Origin: Phyllostachys edulis | Lineage: Eukaryota > Streptophyta > Magnoliopsida > Poales > Poaceae | Reading direction: 5' to 3' | Assembly (NCBI GenBank): GCA_036346405.1 | Contig: CM070563.1 | Location: 30,328,816 to 30,392,815 of the forward strand | DNA: 64,000 nt | In this document: piece after piece, positions 24,966 to 39,213 of the stretch | Layout of the letters: the number at the start of each line of letters is the position of its first letter | Position numbering within the stretch: position 1 is the stretch's first letter | Made by a program: the position numbers and the translations under genes | Notes under the pieces: model-generated | Database searches by the model: none | Told to the model about the DNA's origin: nothing | The model's input: only the letters and a program-made list of their open reading frames with translations

Positions 24966-25544
24966 GCATAGCGGTCAAACCGCCAAAACAAGGAACTCGG
25001 CACACAGCCCGGTCGACCTCTCAATGGCCGGTCAAACCACCCAAAGACCTGCGGTCAGACCACCAGAGCTGAGAGACAAGGATTTTGCACTTCACTTCAA
25101 CTCAATTTGTTAAACACATTTGCCAATTGATGCGCGATGCAAACAAGGGTTAAAGGCGAGATTCTCAAGAAATTGCAAAACACATTTGTCAACTTTTAGA
25201 ATCACACCACAAGGAATAAGATACATGGACTTGAACCATTTGCAAAACACATTCGCAAACTAAAGTCACATGCTACAAGGATTATGCATGAGTCTCAACT
25301 ATTTGCAAAACAAATTTGCAAATATTGGCAACATGTTAACGAGAGCTAGAGCAAGCACAACGAGCTATTAACACATGACACTCTCAAGCTACTAGTCAAG
25401 ACCCCTCTTAATAGTACGGCAACCTATACTAGTAATCCGGTCTACAACCAAACACCAAGACCGGTAAAAGACTAGGAACACATCCTTAGCCCTAGCTAGT
25501 CATACCTTTGCCTTGCACATTCACTTGAAGCTTGATGACGCACA

Positions 25545-25900
25545 TCTTCTTTTCAAGACCGGGTCATTGACTTGATAATCATCAACACATGATGATTTTC
25601 TTTACTTCAAGTTCTTGACTTGAATATGCATCAACCCATGATGCACTTTTTCACATGACCTCCATCAACACATGATGGGTCTTCTCTTGACTTGATGATC
25701 AACTCATGATCATCTCCACTTCGAGATCTTGATACACATCAACACATAATGCACCCTTTACTCCAAGCTTTTGACTTCAATATCATCAACACATGATGAT
25801 CTTCTTCACTTCGGGATCTTGACTTAAATATCAATAACACATGATCATTTTCTTCATCCCGAGTCTTAGCTTGATGATGATCAACTCATGATTTCATCCA
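25545..25900. repeat. About 60-bp diverged tandem repeat
   Basis: Five to six units built on CTTGACTTGATGATCATCAACACATGATGAT and CTTCACTTC, in the right half of the inner solo LTR. Confidence 0.65.
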
Positions 25901-27037
25901 AAGTCTCCATCATCATGGAACATAACCTATTCATCTAACTCATAGAAAATGTTAGTTTCATAAGACGATTGTCATTAATTACCAAAATACACCATTAACT
26001 CATAATGGCGGGTTTAGATTCTTCATACATGCCTGGTATGGGATATGTCTAACTTAGTAAGTTACGAATTCTTGACATTGATTGCTCAGGAAAATAGGTT
26101 ATGCTGTGTGCTAGAGTGGAGGTGTGATTCTGCCTGTGTGGCGAGTCATGTTTATGAGCGGTTCGCTGTGTCCAGGTCTAACGGTGTGCGACGGGCCAAC
26201 CATCTGTGTGAAGGTTTGGTACCAACAATATGCACAATGGGAGGATCAATTGTTAAGTTGAAGTTTCAGAAAGGTTTTGTTATGATTTGTGCTAGCTACA
26301 CTGCTATATATCATTGCTAAAATGTATAACCTCTACAGAGTGTTAATCAATCTATTCAAATAGCCGCATTCGTGGTCATGGACATGCTCAGGGATTTCAC
26401 ACGAGAGGTGGATTTTCATAAAAACACTTGGGAAGGGACGGTTGTGTGGTTAAACTCATATGACTGTGTGAAAGAAATTGATTAGGCTTTGTGTTCTTTG
26501 TGAAAATAATTATTAAACTACTATTGTTTATTTGTTCTAAATTACGTTTTCAATCTATTATTTGTATTCAATTGCACGTGTCGCCTTTTGCAAAATAACT
26601 ATAGAAGTCATTTCCTTTAGAATAAGTCATCATCTATAATTACATTCTATGGTACAACTTGTTAAGTATTCGGAGTACTCATTCTTGCTGCAATCATTCA
26701 GCTAAAGTGGAAGAGCCTTCGTCGGCTTTCGAGGAGGATGATCGCTAGGTTTTGATTCTAGTCGGTTGCCTCTGGCAAGTCGATGGGTTCTCGTTGGAGT
26801 TGTTTCCGTTCCGCTATCATCTCTTTATTTAGTGTCAGCCCTGCGCGACTTAATAGGTGTAAACTTGACCATAAGGTCACAACCGTTATTTATTAATTAA
26901 ATTAGTCGTTTATTCTTATATTCGTCTTGTGTGGAATGATATTTATCTATGTTGATACCGTGTGCACTAGCATGATCCTAGACTAGTGTATTATACACAG
27001 AGAGTTCATACTTGCATATTTGGGTCCCGACATACCA

Positions 27038-28064
27038 TCATCGACAAATTACTAAACAATAAATATTCCATAGCCATACCTTTCAATATACAAATCCAAA
27101 TTCAGTGAGTTAGCACTCTGTGGAGAGTTTAGGCAATATGCTACATCTTTCATGTTATACCAAAACCCTAGTTCTTGAAGCTGCTATTTTTAATCTAATA
27201 ATTACCATGACACTGTCCAATCGCGACGATTTACATAACAACCGGCTGTTGGAAAGGTAGTACAATTACCTACAACTCTCTAATAGATCAAAATTTTAGG
27301 AGGCAAGGAACAACAACGTCGGTGTCGCTAGGCAGAGGTAGATGCGGCGTGCGGCAGGGGTGGCTAGGGTTGGGATGTGTGGCGCTACAGCCAGCCAGAG
27401 CACGTCAAGTCGAACTTGGCACAACCCCAGCCTGGTTCAGCCTAATTCGGTCGCCTCTCTTCTGTTTTTTTTTTCTTTCTTCCGTTTCAAGTTTGGGGTA
27501 TTACATATATGAATTGGAACATGACAATTATACAACAGCTCTACAGGAATTTTGCAGGAAAATATTTCTTGATTAGAGAGAGGGGGGAGAGATTGAGTGA
27601 TTTGCCTTGGACTTCTCAAATGAATTTTAACATGACGTGTTAGCTCATGTTTAAAATACTTCAAAATGCAGAGGAAAGGAAAATTTCCATGGAAATTCAT
27701 TGAGCCATTCTTATGTTCAAAAGGCCCTCATAGGTAAAAATCCTGTAGGATTCTAATCCTACAAAATTGCTCCAAATTTCCTTTGTTCCAAACAAGCCTA
27801 AAATGGAGGGAAAACTAGATTTTCTACCTAGAGGCTTTTATGTTATGGGACTATTAGGAGGCTGGGATATGTATACCACAACAAATCTAGGAATTACTAT
27901 ATGACTAGTATGTGAAGTAAGCTGGAAGTAAGCACTGAATTGACCAATCATGCATCGGACAAATGAGCTTGTTTCACCACCCATTTTTCTGGGGGTGGTG
28001 GTGTAAAAGAAGCCAATGAGCAAAGGCACCCCAAGTAACACCGATTTCTGGTGCAGGCTTTCCT
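27038..28064. other. Intergenic, nothing firmly recognised
   Basis: Mixed sequence. The stretch 27700-27800 (CAAATTTCCTTTGTTCCAAACAAGCC) resembles the end of a grass MITE, but I found no opposing end. Confidence 0.35.
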
Positions 28065-28073
28065 TCATTTGTG

Positions 28074-28784
28074 GAATTTTTTTTATATGGCCCCATGCTG
28101 CCACCGTAATTCTAAAAATAGCCCTTATGTTAAATTTTTTTTGCAAATCTAGCTCCTCCTTAGCCTTGAAAATTTGGACATCGACGCGTGGCTCTTTCCT
28201 CGCGGGCGCGGAAGGTGCTTATGCATGGGGCAAGGCGGCGTGAGAACAGCGGCGCTTGAAGGCCACGGTGCGGCGCCTTCCACGATGGCGAGCCTGGGAT
28301 GATCTTTTTGCCTTCCGCGGGAGACGAGCACAAGAAGTCAATGCATGTTCATGTTCCGTGGGAGACGAGCGCGGGAAGTCATAGATGCATGCATTCCAAA
28401 CGTGAATATTTAATGCTTAGAGAATGGCGTAGAGAATGCAATGCATGCATTCATGAATATTTAATGCGTAGAAAAAACAATGCATACACATTCAAAGATG
28501 AGCATTTAATGCGTAGAAATTGCATGCGGCAACATCCCACGCTCCGCTACCGCGGAAGGCGCCTGCACCCGTGGACTTCCGCGCCGCGCTGCTCATTCCC
28601 GCACCCGCCTGGCCTCCTGCGGTAAGCATCACCTTCCGCCCCCCCCCCCCCCGAGCATAGGAAGAGCCACGCGTCAGTCTCTAGCTCTTCTGCGTTCGGC
28701 AGGAGACTAGATTTGAAATTTTCTTAACACGAGGGCTATTTTTAGAATTATAGTGGCGGCATGGGGCCAAATAAAAAAAAACTC
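28074..28784. mobile_element. Mutator-like MITE/Pack-MULE candidate
   Basis: 711 bp with about 85-bp terminal inverted repeats: the left end GAATTTTTTTTATATGGCCC matches the inverted right end GAGTTTTTTTTTATTTGGCC, and both continue through ATTCTAAAAATAGCCC. A perfect 9-bp duplication TCATTTGTG flanks it (28065-28073 and 28785-28793). The interior is GC-rich, with three diverged copies of an ATATTTAATGCGTAGA-containing unit at 28400-28530 and a run of C at about 28639-28652. No transposase. Confidence 0.85.
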
Positions 28785-29191
28785 TCATTTGTGCACATGG
28801 CTGCAAAATGCCAACAGCCTTTTCTTGGCACTGCAGTGAACACCTAAACGAAGCAGCAGTAGGCCAGTAGCAACGCCTTGCATTGCATCCAATCCAGCTC
28901 CATCCACCCTTTTCTACTGTCTTTTCCCAGGCACAGGCACAGCCACAGTGCATGCACACATGTATGATGTTGGAGTTTGTAGGCCATGGAGCTCCACTAG
29001 CTGACTAACTTGCTAGGCACCTAGCTAGCTAGGTAGCCCAGCCCAGCCCAGCTGGAGCCTTGCATATATGCACCCAGCAAAAGGCTAGCTCTGAAAAATC
29101 ATGCAGAGGCAGCCTTTCTGTTCTGTGTTTGTGTTTTGTGCCTGTGACTTTGAATGGCAATGGTTAGCTGCATGTAGGTAGCATTGGACTA

Positions 29192-29590
29192 TTTTTTTTG
29201 TCTCGTTTGGTCTTTTTTTTAATCCGATTTTGTAAATCTAGTTCGTCCATAAATACAAAAATAGTATCATTATAGATTAGACAGACAATACGTGTCTCTT
29301 ACAACGCTCCTGGACCACGGCTGTAGCTTATCGTGCTTATGAGCGCTGCAGATGTGCCCTATGTGGTGCATAATATTGGAGGTAACTTTCTTTGCATACT
29401 GAAGCGTTTTAGATTGTCTGCCATGCATGAGGCCTGCAGCATATAGGGTCCGTAGGAGGTGGCCTGGGCGACGAAGGACACATATCGTTTGTATAACCTG
29501 TTGTGGTGCTATTTTTGTATTTACGGATGGTGGAGAGAGGCCACATTTGTAAATTCGGATAAGAAATAGGCCAAATGAGAAGAAAAAAAC
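29192..29590. mobile_element. Inverted-repeat element, Mutator-like MITE
   Basis: Arms of about 70-80 bases: TTTTGTCTCGTTTGGTC at the left end matches the inverted right end TTTCTTCTCATTTGGCC, and both arms end in CATAAATACAAAAATAG-like sequence. The target duplication is unresolved because of the poly-T ends. Confidence 0.6.
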
Positions 29591-29907
29591 CTTAACTTTG
29601 CCGACAATATGGTGCCAAACCGTAACAATGATGCTTCTGCAGCTGATTGGGACTTGGTGTGTTGTTGTGTTGTGGGTGTTGCCAATTATTTGTGCTGTTG
29701 CAAGGTGGCAAATATCGTTTGCTGCTTTCCTTTCCTTTCCTTTGATTAGATGCCAAGGGTCAAGCCAGGGACCCAGCTGTTGTATGGAGATAGGTCAGAA
29801 CCTGGTGCTGATAACTGCCTCAGAATAAATAAAATTACAAGCTAACCATATATATATGTGCGCGCGCCGCGGATTTTCCTTTAGAAGCTGGCTTCTATAA
29901 GAAGTTA

Positions 29908-30175
29908 CTCTCTGTTTTAAAATATAAGGTATATGATTTTTCTAGTTTTGTTTTAAACTATAAGGCATGCATGTGACTTTAACGACATTTCTACCTTGTG
30001 CCCTCATTTAGCTTCCATCTCTCCAATATTTATGGTAAACACCCACACACTATTCTCTCTCTTATTCCCAAGACATTAACAATACGGACATCATGATCAT
30101 ATTTTCATAAGTTTCTTAATTTCCCTAGTGACTAAAATACGCCTTATGCCTTATGAAAAGAAAGAGAGGAACAGT
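29908..30175. mobile_element. Stowaway-like MITE
   Basis: The left end CTCTCTGTTTTAAAATATAAG and the inverted right-end region with CATAAGGCATAAGGCGTATTTTAG resemble Stowaway termini. A TA dinucleotide lies on each side (29906-29907 and 30175-30176). The ends are diverged. Confidence 0.5.
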
Positions 30176-31440
30176 ACTTATTAGAGGGAATTCAGCTTCA
30201 CTTAGAAGCCCAAGAAGGCCCACTCTATTTGAGAGAGCTTAAGCATACTGTGGCCTTAAACGGACCCTGTTCACCTATTGTAGTGTCCCTCTCTCTCAAA
30301 AAAAGAAAGAAAAAGACCCCACTAGTGTCCACTTGCTACCATGTGGCCCCTGTCTATGTACAACGTAACATAACACAAAGTTGTATAGGTTGGAAATTCA
30401 CATGAATCATAGATGTGCTTTTGTCATCTCACTTTAATCTGTCTATTGCAGAAAGCCTGCGATTGTGTTGGGAGAAAGTAACTGAGCTTGATGCTGGTTA
30501 CGCGTGTGATCATCATACCTCCCACGTTGCTCCACGGGGTGTGCTCGTTGATCCGGCTTTAACTAGTCAAGTAGTAGCTAGCCATGTTTTGTGTATGGAC
30601 ATCAGTCTGACTGGGACGGATGCGATGCAACATGTGAGTATGAGGCTCAGCCTGCCAACCCCCACCACAACCCCACTTCTCGAGACACACGCGATGATCA
30701 TAATAATTGCTTCCGAATGGTACTAGAACTTTTTTATATTAATTAATCTTTTTTTAATTTTATTTTAAAATTAATTCTCGGCGAACTTTATTTCTAATTC
30801 TGACTACTTGGTCATGCTACAATCAGTGACATGATAAAACAACGCTGTTACGCTATAGGATAAGTCCGCTAAATAACACTTTTTGTCACGTCACTGATTG
30901 TGGTGTGACCAAACAACACAATTCAATTATTATGACGAATGCAATAATTTCGTGGAAAACAATTCAATTATAGTAGAAATTAGGGGGGAAAAGAAATCCC
31001 GTGCTCCAACATGCCTTCAACATTTCTTGAATTGGGAAGAGTTCAAGCCAAAGTAAAAACAATATACAGAGAGATTTTTTATATTTTTAAAGGCAAACTT
31101 GGCTACAGGACAATGCACTAATTTATATGCAGAGATTTTTTTTCTTCATAAATCCACTTTTGATATTCTCAATGGACCTACCTTCCAAAACAAGATATAT
31201 GGTTTTTTTTATAAAAAAAAGACATATATTATGAAACGGGGAGTATACTGACTCAGACTATCCTGCAACATATCATACGACTAAGGTTCTTAATTGTTAA
31301 CAATGAAATGATATAACCATGTTACAAAAGTTACTTCATGGATTCTTTTGTAAACGATGTTATCAATTTTTCACGGTCCCTATCTTCCTGTGATTAAAAA
31401 TTGATCACTGATGACGACTTCGATAATAACACACCAATGT
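30176..31440. other. Intergenic; contains a truncated copy of the 61810 element
   Basis: 30726 to about 30920 begins GAACTTTTTTATATTAATTAA and shares TAGGATAAGTCCGCTAAATA and CACTTTTTGTCACG with the element at 61810-62136, in the same orientation and without the right end. An open frame at 30415-30726 has no domain or promoter support. Confidence 0.5.
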
Positions 31441-31445
31441 AAACC

Positions 31446-32261
31446 GAGTAAACATCACAAAACTGTAACTTTAGCGGTGAAACTACCATTTTGCTACAAC
31501 TTTTAGTGGTAATTTCACTAAGCTGCAACGTTAAGAGACTGTTTTTTTTGCCCCAAAGAATTGCAACCCCCGTCGCGTCTAGGCCAACGTCAAGAGACCA
31601 GTCATGCTCACGGGCATATCTCAGGTGGGCGGTGGGCCCGTCTTTCTAGCTGGGCTGGGCGGCAACAGAGTAGCAGTTCTTTGGGAGAAAAAAACGGATT
31701 CTTAGGTCACGTTGGTTCGTGATACGAGGTTGAACTGGATGGCTTCGTTCAAGATATGAGTTTATTCTTGTGTTTAGTTAGATAAATAATACCAAACGAT
31801 ACAGAATGAGATGGTTTTATATGAAGGAATATTCCACTTTTATTTTGTACTATTCCATTCGACAAAAAAGGTTGAACCACGCGGTTCAACATTTTGCGCT
31901 GGCTCTCGCGCTCGCACAACGAAGCTTCCGAACACAGAAAAAATAAAAAGAAGACACTGTAGTGAGGAGGCTAGCAGATATTGATGAATTTGCAAATTGA
32001 ATTTAAATTCAAATTAATTTGTAAACTCAATTCGTGTATCATCTCATACAACCAACCAAACACAATTTTGTATCATTCTATACAACCAACCAAACATACT
32101 GTATGTACCATCCCATTCAGGATGATCCCATCCTACCTGTACCATCTCATCACATTCAACCTCATCCCACCAACCAAACGCACCCTTAGTGTCGCTGCTA
32201 AGTGAAACTGGTGCAAAGTGATAGTTTTACCAGCAAAGTTGTAGTTTTGTGAAATTTACTC
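31446..32261. mobile_element. MITE interrupted by a Tourist-like element
   Basis: The left arm starting GAGTAAACATCACAAAACTG matches the inverted right arm GAGTAAATTTCACAAAACTA, and the similarity continues for about 70 bases (AACTTT, GGTAAAAC, TTTTGC). The two arms are separated by the Tourist-like insertion. The flanking duplication is unclear. Confidence 0.65.
31705..32185. mobile_element. Tourist-like MITE
   Basis: 481 bp, flanked by TTA on both sides (31702-31704 and 32186-32188). The ends GGTCACGTTGGTTCGTGATA and, inverted, GGGTGCGTTTGGTTGGTGGG both continue to GAGGTTGAA. It shares the GTTTGGTTGG and CAACCAACCAAAC motifs with the element at 12051-13124, so both belong to one broad family. 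Confidence 0.8.
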
Positions 32262-33918
32262 ATATAAATAAGAAAAATTACTATAAAATTGTATTGTCAG
32301 TAACAAATCAAGTTAAACATTTTTACACGTATAATCTAAATACTTCTATATGTACAAGTGATTCAGTTTCAAAACCCTCACCACAAACATAACATATAAT
32401 TTCTAAAACATCACTTATCAAAAAACAAAAAGAATGAAATAATAATACGACTACGACAGAGCAGGTAATGCCAGATGCCCGTTCCTCGATCGACTAGCTA
32501 GCGCCTAGCATGCATGCTGGTGCAGGCTGTGGTATCATCAGTTCATCACCCTCATCCCTGGCCATTGCCCGTTGGCCGATGCATCTGAAATTCTGAATGC
32601 TTCCAAATTATCTTCAAGTAAAGAAAACGAATAGCTTCCAAGTTCCAAGCCTGATCAATTCCTAACTGCTTGCCAGACAATGTAGCAGTATAGTACAAGT
32701 ACAGACTGCATGCATGTAGATAGAGACTGATGGGGTGCAGCTGTTGCTCAGCTAGCTACCAGCCTACCACTACCGCTCTACTTAATTTTTTAGGAGTTTT
32801 TGCTCATTTAATATGTTTTTAAAGCGAAATAACAAAAATAATACCTACCACACCAAAACGCCGCAACACTGCAAGTTTTATGAGCCTGTTTGGTACAAAT
32901 GTGGTTTCCTAATAAAAGAATGTGGCTTTTCAGTCAGTACGATCCGTGTGTTTGGTGTGTTATGCCTAGACCGACGGTCGAGCTCACGAACCGACACGAC
33001 ACGACTCAATTACCTAGCCGGGCTAATATGCCGTGCATGATTGAACCTGTGCCCGACCGGGTCCGTATCGGGCCAGGCCGCCCCACCCATTTGGACACAA
33101 CTAGCTATGTACTACAGCAGCTAGGAGTAGCAAAGGCCTGACCAATGCCGAGTCCCCCCACCCCAAAAGCGTCAGACCAGCTGACCAGTACAGCATGAGT
33201 GCTGCGCGAGGCCGTGAGGGAGGAGAGAGAGATCATACTAGATATCAAATAAAGGGGAGAGAGAGAGAGAGAGAGAGAGAGAGCTTTGGCTTTTGTTTAG
33301 GCCACAATGGATTCATTTTCTTCTCATCTCTGCATCAGCTGCTCAATGATCAGAATCCAGATATCTATCTAGCTTTCAAAGACCTGCGTGATGTACTGAT
33401 GTGTGCCAAGTTGGTGACTGTTTCTTCTGGTTTAGGTTTAACTATCTGGTCAGTCTTGACATGGTCAGTCTTGATTATCAAGTTTGACTACTCTTTCTCA
33501 AGGTTTTTGCAACTTCTTTGTTTTGGTTTGGAATAGTAGCGGTGAGACTTTACAAGGAGGATAATCTAAATAATATACTATGTGACTAATCCATCTGTTT
33601 ACAAATACATATCTACATGTGTAGTCAAGCTTTCCATTTTCATCGCTAAAGTATATATAAAAAAGTTTCTACATTAGCCACGTGAAAATATATTTGTTCC
33701 TGAAAGCATTTCATAATATTACAATTTTTGTTTTTTCAGATATATATTTTCAGGAATAGTGAGTAAATTTTTTAGAGGCTGTGGTATGTGTACAACAATA
33801 ACCATTTTAGCACAGAGAAAGTAGGAGAAAGTTTTCTGCAAAAGTAAATAAGACCATTTTACTGCCAATTCACCAAAAACCTACATATTTTTTCCCCTGC
33901 TCCCTTTGAAAAAAAGGA
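32262..33918. other. Intergenic, nothing recognised apart from a (GA)n run
   Basis: A GA microsatellite is at 33256-33284. Open frames around 32813-33536 overlap it or low-complexity sequence and carry no domain. Confidence 0.5.
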
Positions 33919-34072
33919 ATAATTGATTATTTGCCACTGCAAAATAGTAGATTTTATGATTTGCCACTGCATGTGAGTATAACATATGGGTTTTACCCAT
34001 ATGTCATACTCACATCAGTGACAAATAATCAATTACACATGTTTAATAGTGGCAAATAATCGAATCTCCCTT
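33919..34072. mobile_element. Palindromic MITE
   Basis: The centre is a near-perfect hairpin: ATGTGAGTATAACATATGGGT, a TT-centred loop, then ACCCATATGTCATACTCACAT. The outer parts repeat ATTATTTGCCACTG and its inverse CAGTGACAAATAAT. The size and full foldback structure fit a MITE. It could also act as a small-RNA hairpin. Confidence 0.65.
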
Positions 34073-34943
34073 GAAAAAAATAGCTTATTAATTTTGCTAT
34101 CTTTACAGTTAAATCTCTAGTAATCTCCCCAATTATGATTGTGCCCTTAGAGCCAAACCATGATTCTGTATTTCTGTTCTAGGCTATGGTTTAGCTGGGC
34201 TATTGTTTTCTTTTCTGTTGTGTACTGTAGGCGATGATCATAAATCAAAGCAGATCTTTGCTCAGCCTTGCTCAGACAGGACGGCATATCTATGAGCAAA
34301 ACAAAGATTAAATTACTGGAACCTGCAGCGCCTTATTTCATTACTTGTTTCGGTCTCAAGTCTCAACAGTGATTTAAATTTTCGACGAGATTCTCTACTA
34401 TTCCAATAGGTAGGAGATGCACCTTCGTTCTGTCCGATTTTTATTTCGTGGATGATCTAGATTAATTGTTCGTAGGTTTCGCTTGGCTACTTGTATGATC
34501 TGGACTGGTTATAGCCAATTTGCATGTAGCGTCAAGTTGATGATATGGTAGATGACATGACAAAAACCGATGATGTGGAAGCCACATCACTTAAAACCAC
34601 CCACAAAACTGGACTTAAACATGATTTGCGTTTTGCCGGTCGAGGGATATGTTCTAAACAGTATTGGACATCAGAGACAAAAAATTAGATCACTGAAAGA
34701 GTTGACGACCACAAATGTTTTTTCTTCCTTTCTAATAATAATGTATGTCGACTCTGTTTAGACCTACATATGAAATGCGAAGTTTTGTACTTAAGTGCTG
34801 ATAGATATGTTAAAAATAAAATTAGCCAAGGTAAATTTTACTTGTCAGTCATTTGTTCAAAATTAAGATAGCTAAGTTAATTTCATATCTTTTCTTCAAT
34901 AGAAAGCCTAACAATACTTCTTTGTAAAACAGTTTCCATGTTT
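34073..34943. other. Intergenic, nothing recognised
   Basis: AT-rich. One 63-residue open frame at 34570-34761 has no support. Confidence 0.5.
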
Positions 34944-35208
34944 CCACACTACTACAGAAAAGGCCTTCACAGACGGTTCAAAAACGTCATCATAGACGGT
35001 TTCGTGAGCCGTCTGAGTTTATGGGTCAGTGATGATACGAGGTCATCACAGACGGTTTTCGAACCGTCTGTGATGCATGCTATCGCACGGTTATTAACTT
35101 CGTAACCGCTCATGATATATAACTATCCTGAGCGGTTCGTGTTAAGAACCGCTGCTGTGATAACTATTATCATGAGACGGTTTGTAACACGAACAAATCA
35201 TGATATAT

Positions 35209-37613
<2,405 letters not shown>

Positions 37614-38364
37614 AGATCTAGAGGAGAATAGAGGTTTTAAGTAAGATGGGGAAAGCAAAGCCCGGCCAGGGCCCGAGCGTAGGAGGCCGATCAGGAGAAC
37701 CAAGCCATGGCGGCGCATGCGACACGCGGGGCCAAGCCCAGTGGCTTGGGTGGTGGCGTCACCGTAGTTGTGGCACGACCCTTAAACTGCACAAGACACT
37801 ACTATCGTACGAGTGTCTTGTGTAGTTCAGAGTGGTGTCACAACCGGTGGTGATGGCGACGGCGACGGGGTCAGGCGGCGACGGCGACAGACGAGAGTAA
37901 ATGAGCTGGGGAGTGACAAGTTAGGGCGGGCGCAAACCCTAGCGGCGCTGGGGGGTGACGAGAGTTAGGGCGAGCGCAAACCTTGGCGGCGCTGGGGAGT
38001 GACGAGAGTTAGGGCGAGCGCAAACCCTAGCGGCCGGGCTCCTACTAATAAAGATACTTATCACAGACGGTTCTATGATAGAACCGTCAGTGATAATTAT
38101 CACAGACGGTTCCATAATGGAACCGTTTGGGATATGGGACATATTATGGAACCGTCCATGATATGTCCTATATCACCGACAGTTCCATAAGAGAACCGTC
38201 CGTGATATATCTATATATCATGAGCGGTTCCATTATGGAACCGCTCGTGAAATGGTTTTTCTCAATTATATTTATCTTGTATATACACTTACATGACATG
38301 AATAAATTACATGTTTATGTCAATTTTGTCATTTAAATACCGTTGAAAATTTGCTTTAACTATA

Positions 38365-38419
<55 letters not shown>

Positions 38420-38671
38420 CAGATCGGATATATATAATTAATTAATTTGTTCCACTAAACCGTCTCTGATATAATTAATATTGTAACTTCACCTCCAAAC
38501 TAGATTTTTTCCCCACAAAACCATCTCTGATATAATTAATATTGTAACTTCACCTCCAAACTACTTTTTTTGCACTTTGGAATTCTCATATATATATGGC
38601 CAAACAACGTGGCCAGTCGCTTACAAAAAGATTAAAAAAAAGTAGAAACCTATAAATAAACAAAGTTTTTC

Positions 38672-39213
38672 TAGTGGCGGAGGTAGGCTGCTATCTCCGT
38701 CTTCAATACTTCGTAGGCGGCGGTGTCGAGGGCGGACGGTTCATGATCGAACGATGCCTGAAATGCGTCCATCCACTGACACGCTCGTTCGAGTGTCTCC
38801 CGAAGACCCTCGGACTGTTGAACCAAGAAGAATTGAGCCCATAGGCTCTCTTCCCTTGCTTGAGGGGTCTCAGCCTAGTCGACTCGGTCGCCCGCCGTCT
38901 CGATTAAGCAGTCGCAGTGACGGCAAGCCTCTTGGAGACGTGCAACGTCGTTGTGGAGGACCACGTTGATGACATGGTAAACTCGTCGAAAGTGGGAGAT
39001 CACCCGGAAGACGCGACGGAGGAGGATGCCAAGACGGCGGAAGGTGGCTGTCACCTGCTCCAGCAAATCCTCGGACAAAGGAGTAGTGTAGTGAAGACAC
39101 TGTTGAAATAGTGTTCTTCCACAGCACCCGCCAACGTACAGCGATAGAGGTGCTCGTACAGTACGGCCAGGTAGGTCATCAATGCCAGTGACAAGGAAAT
39201 AGAGGCAGCCATT
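38672..39213 (-). pseudogene. Damaged ORF inside the CACTA element, function unknown
   Basis: Minus-strand reading from an ATG at 39212 (MAASISLSLALMTYLAVLYE) continues, after a one-base frame change near 39075, as SEDLLEQVTATFRRLGILL and then, past one in-frame TAG at 38875-38877, as ETLERACQWMDAFQASFD to a TAG near 38672. The pieces line up to about 180 residues, mostly helical, with a hydrophobic N terminus. I do not recognise a family. It could be a captured host gene or an element-specific protein. The two lesions suggest that it is no longer translated intact. Confidence 0.45.

Larger units (their letters stand above)
23649..26025. mobile_element. Inner solo LTR nested in the outer LTR
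   Basis: Begins TGTAAGATCGAGGAGGCC and ends GATTCTTCA, with a 5-bp duplication TACAT on both sides (23644-23648 and 26026-26030). The termini TGTAAGATC and (inverted) TGAAGAATC form an imperfect inverted repeat. It has no coding region and no second LTR. The motif GAGGCCGACTAGAGGGGGGTGAATAG near its start is one I recall as common in grass LTR repeats. Its interior carries three blocks of tandem or dispersed short repeats. Confidence 0.75.
21350..27032. mobile_element. Outer solo LTR (about 3.3 kb without the nested insertion)
   Basis: Begins TGTAACATCCC and ends GGGTCCCGACA, i.e. TG...CA termini, with a perfect 5-bp duplication TACCA directly outside (21345-21349 and 27033-27037). Nothing resembling a primer-binding site, gag or pol lies between the ends, so it is read as a solo LTR left by recombination. 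A TATA-like TATTTAAA at 21916-21923 precedes a GC-rich leader. After removing the 2377-bp inner element and its extra 5-bp duplication the LTR is about 3300 bp, in the range of the long-LTR Ty3 families of rice (RIRE3/RIRE8 type), but the family is not assigned. Open frames at 21932-22756 lie in the leader and are not treated as genes. Confidence 0.8.

Noticed and set aside
24480..25075. Regular direct repeats that might suggest a CRISPR array
   Set aside because: Units are diverged and contiguous without unique spacers, and sit in a plant LTR.
30415..30726. 103-codon open frame
   Set aside because: No domain or promoter, ends at a MITE-like border, composition not distinctive.
33195..33536. 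113-codon open frame over a GA run
   Set aside because: The start lies on simple sequence and no domain, promoter or splice support was seen.
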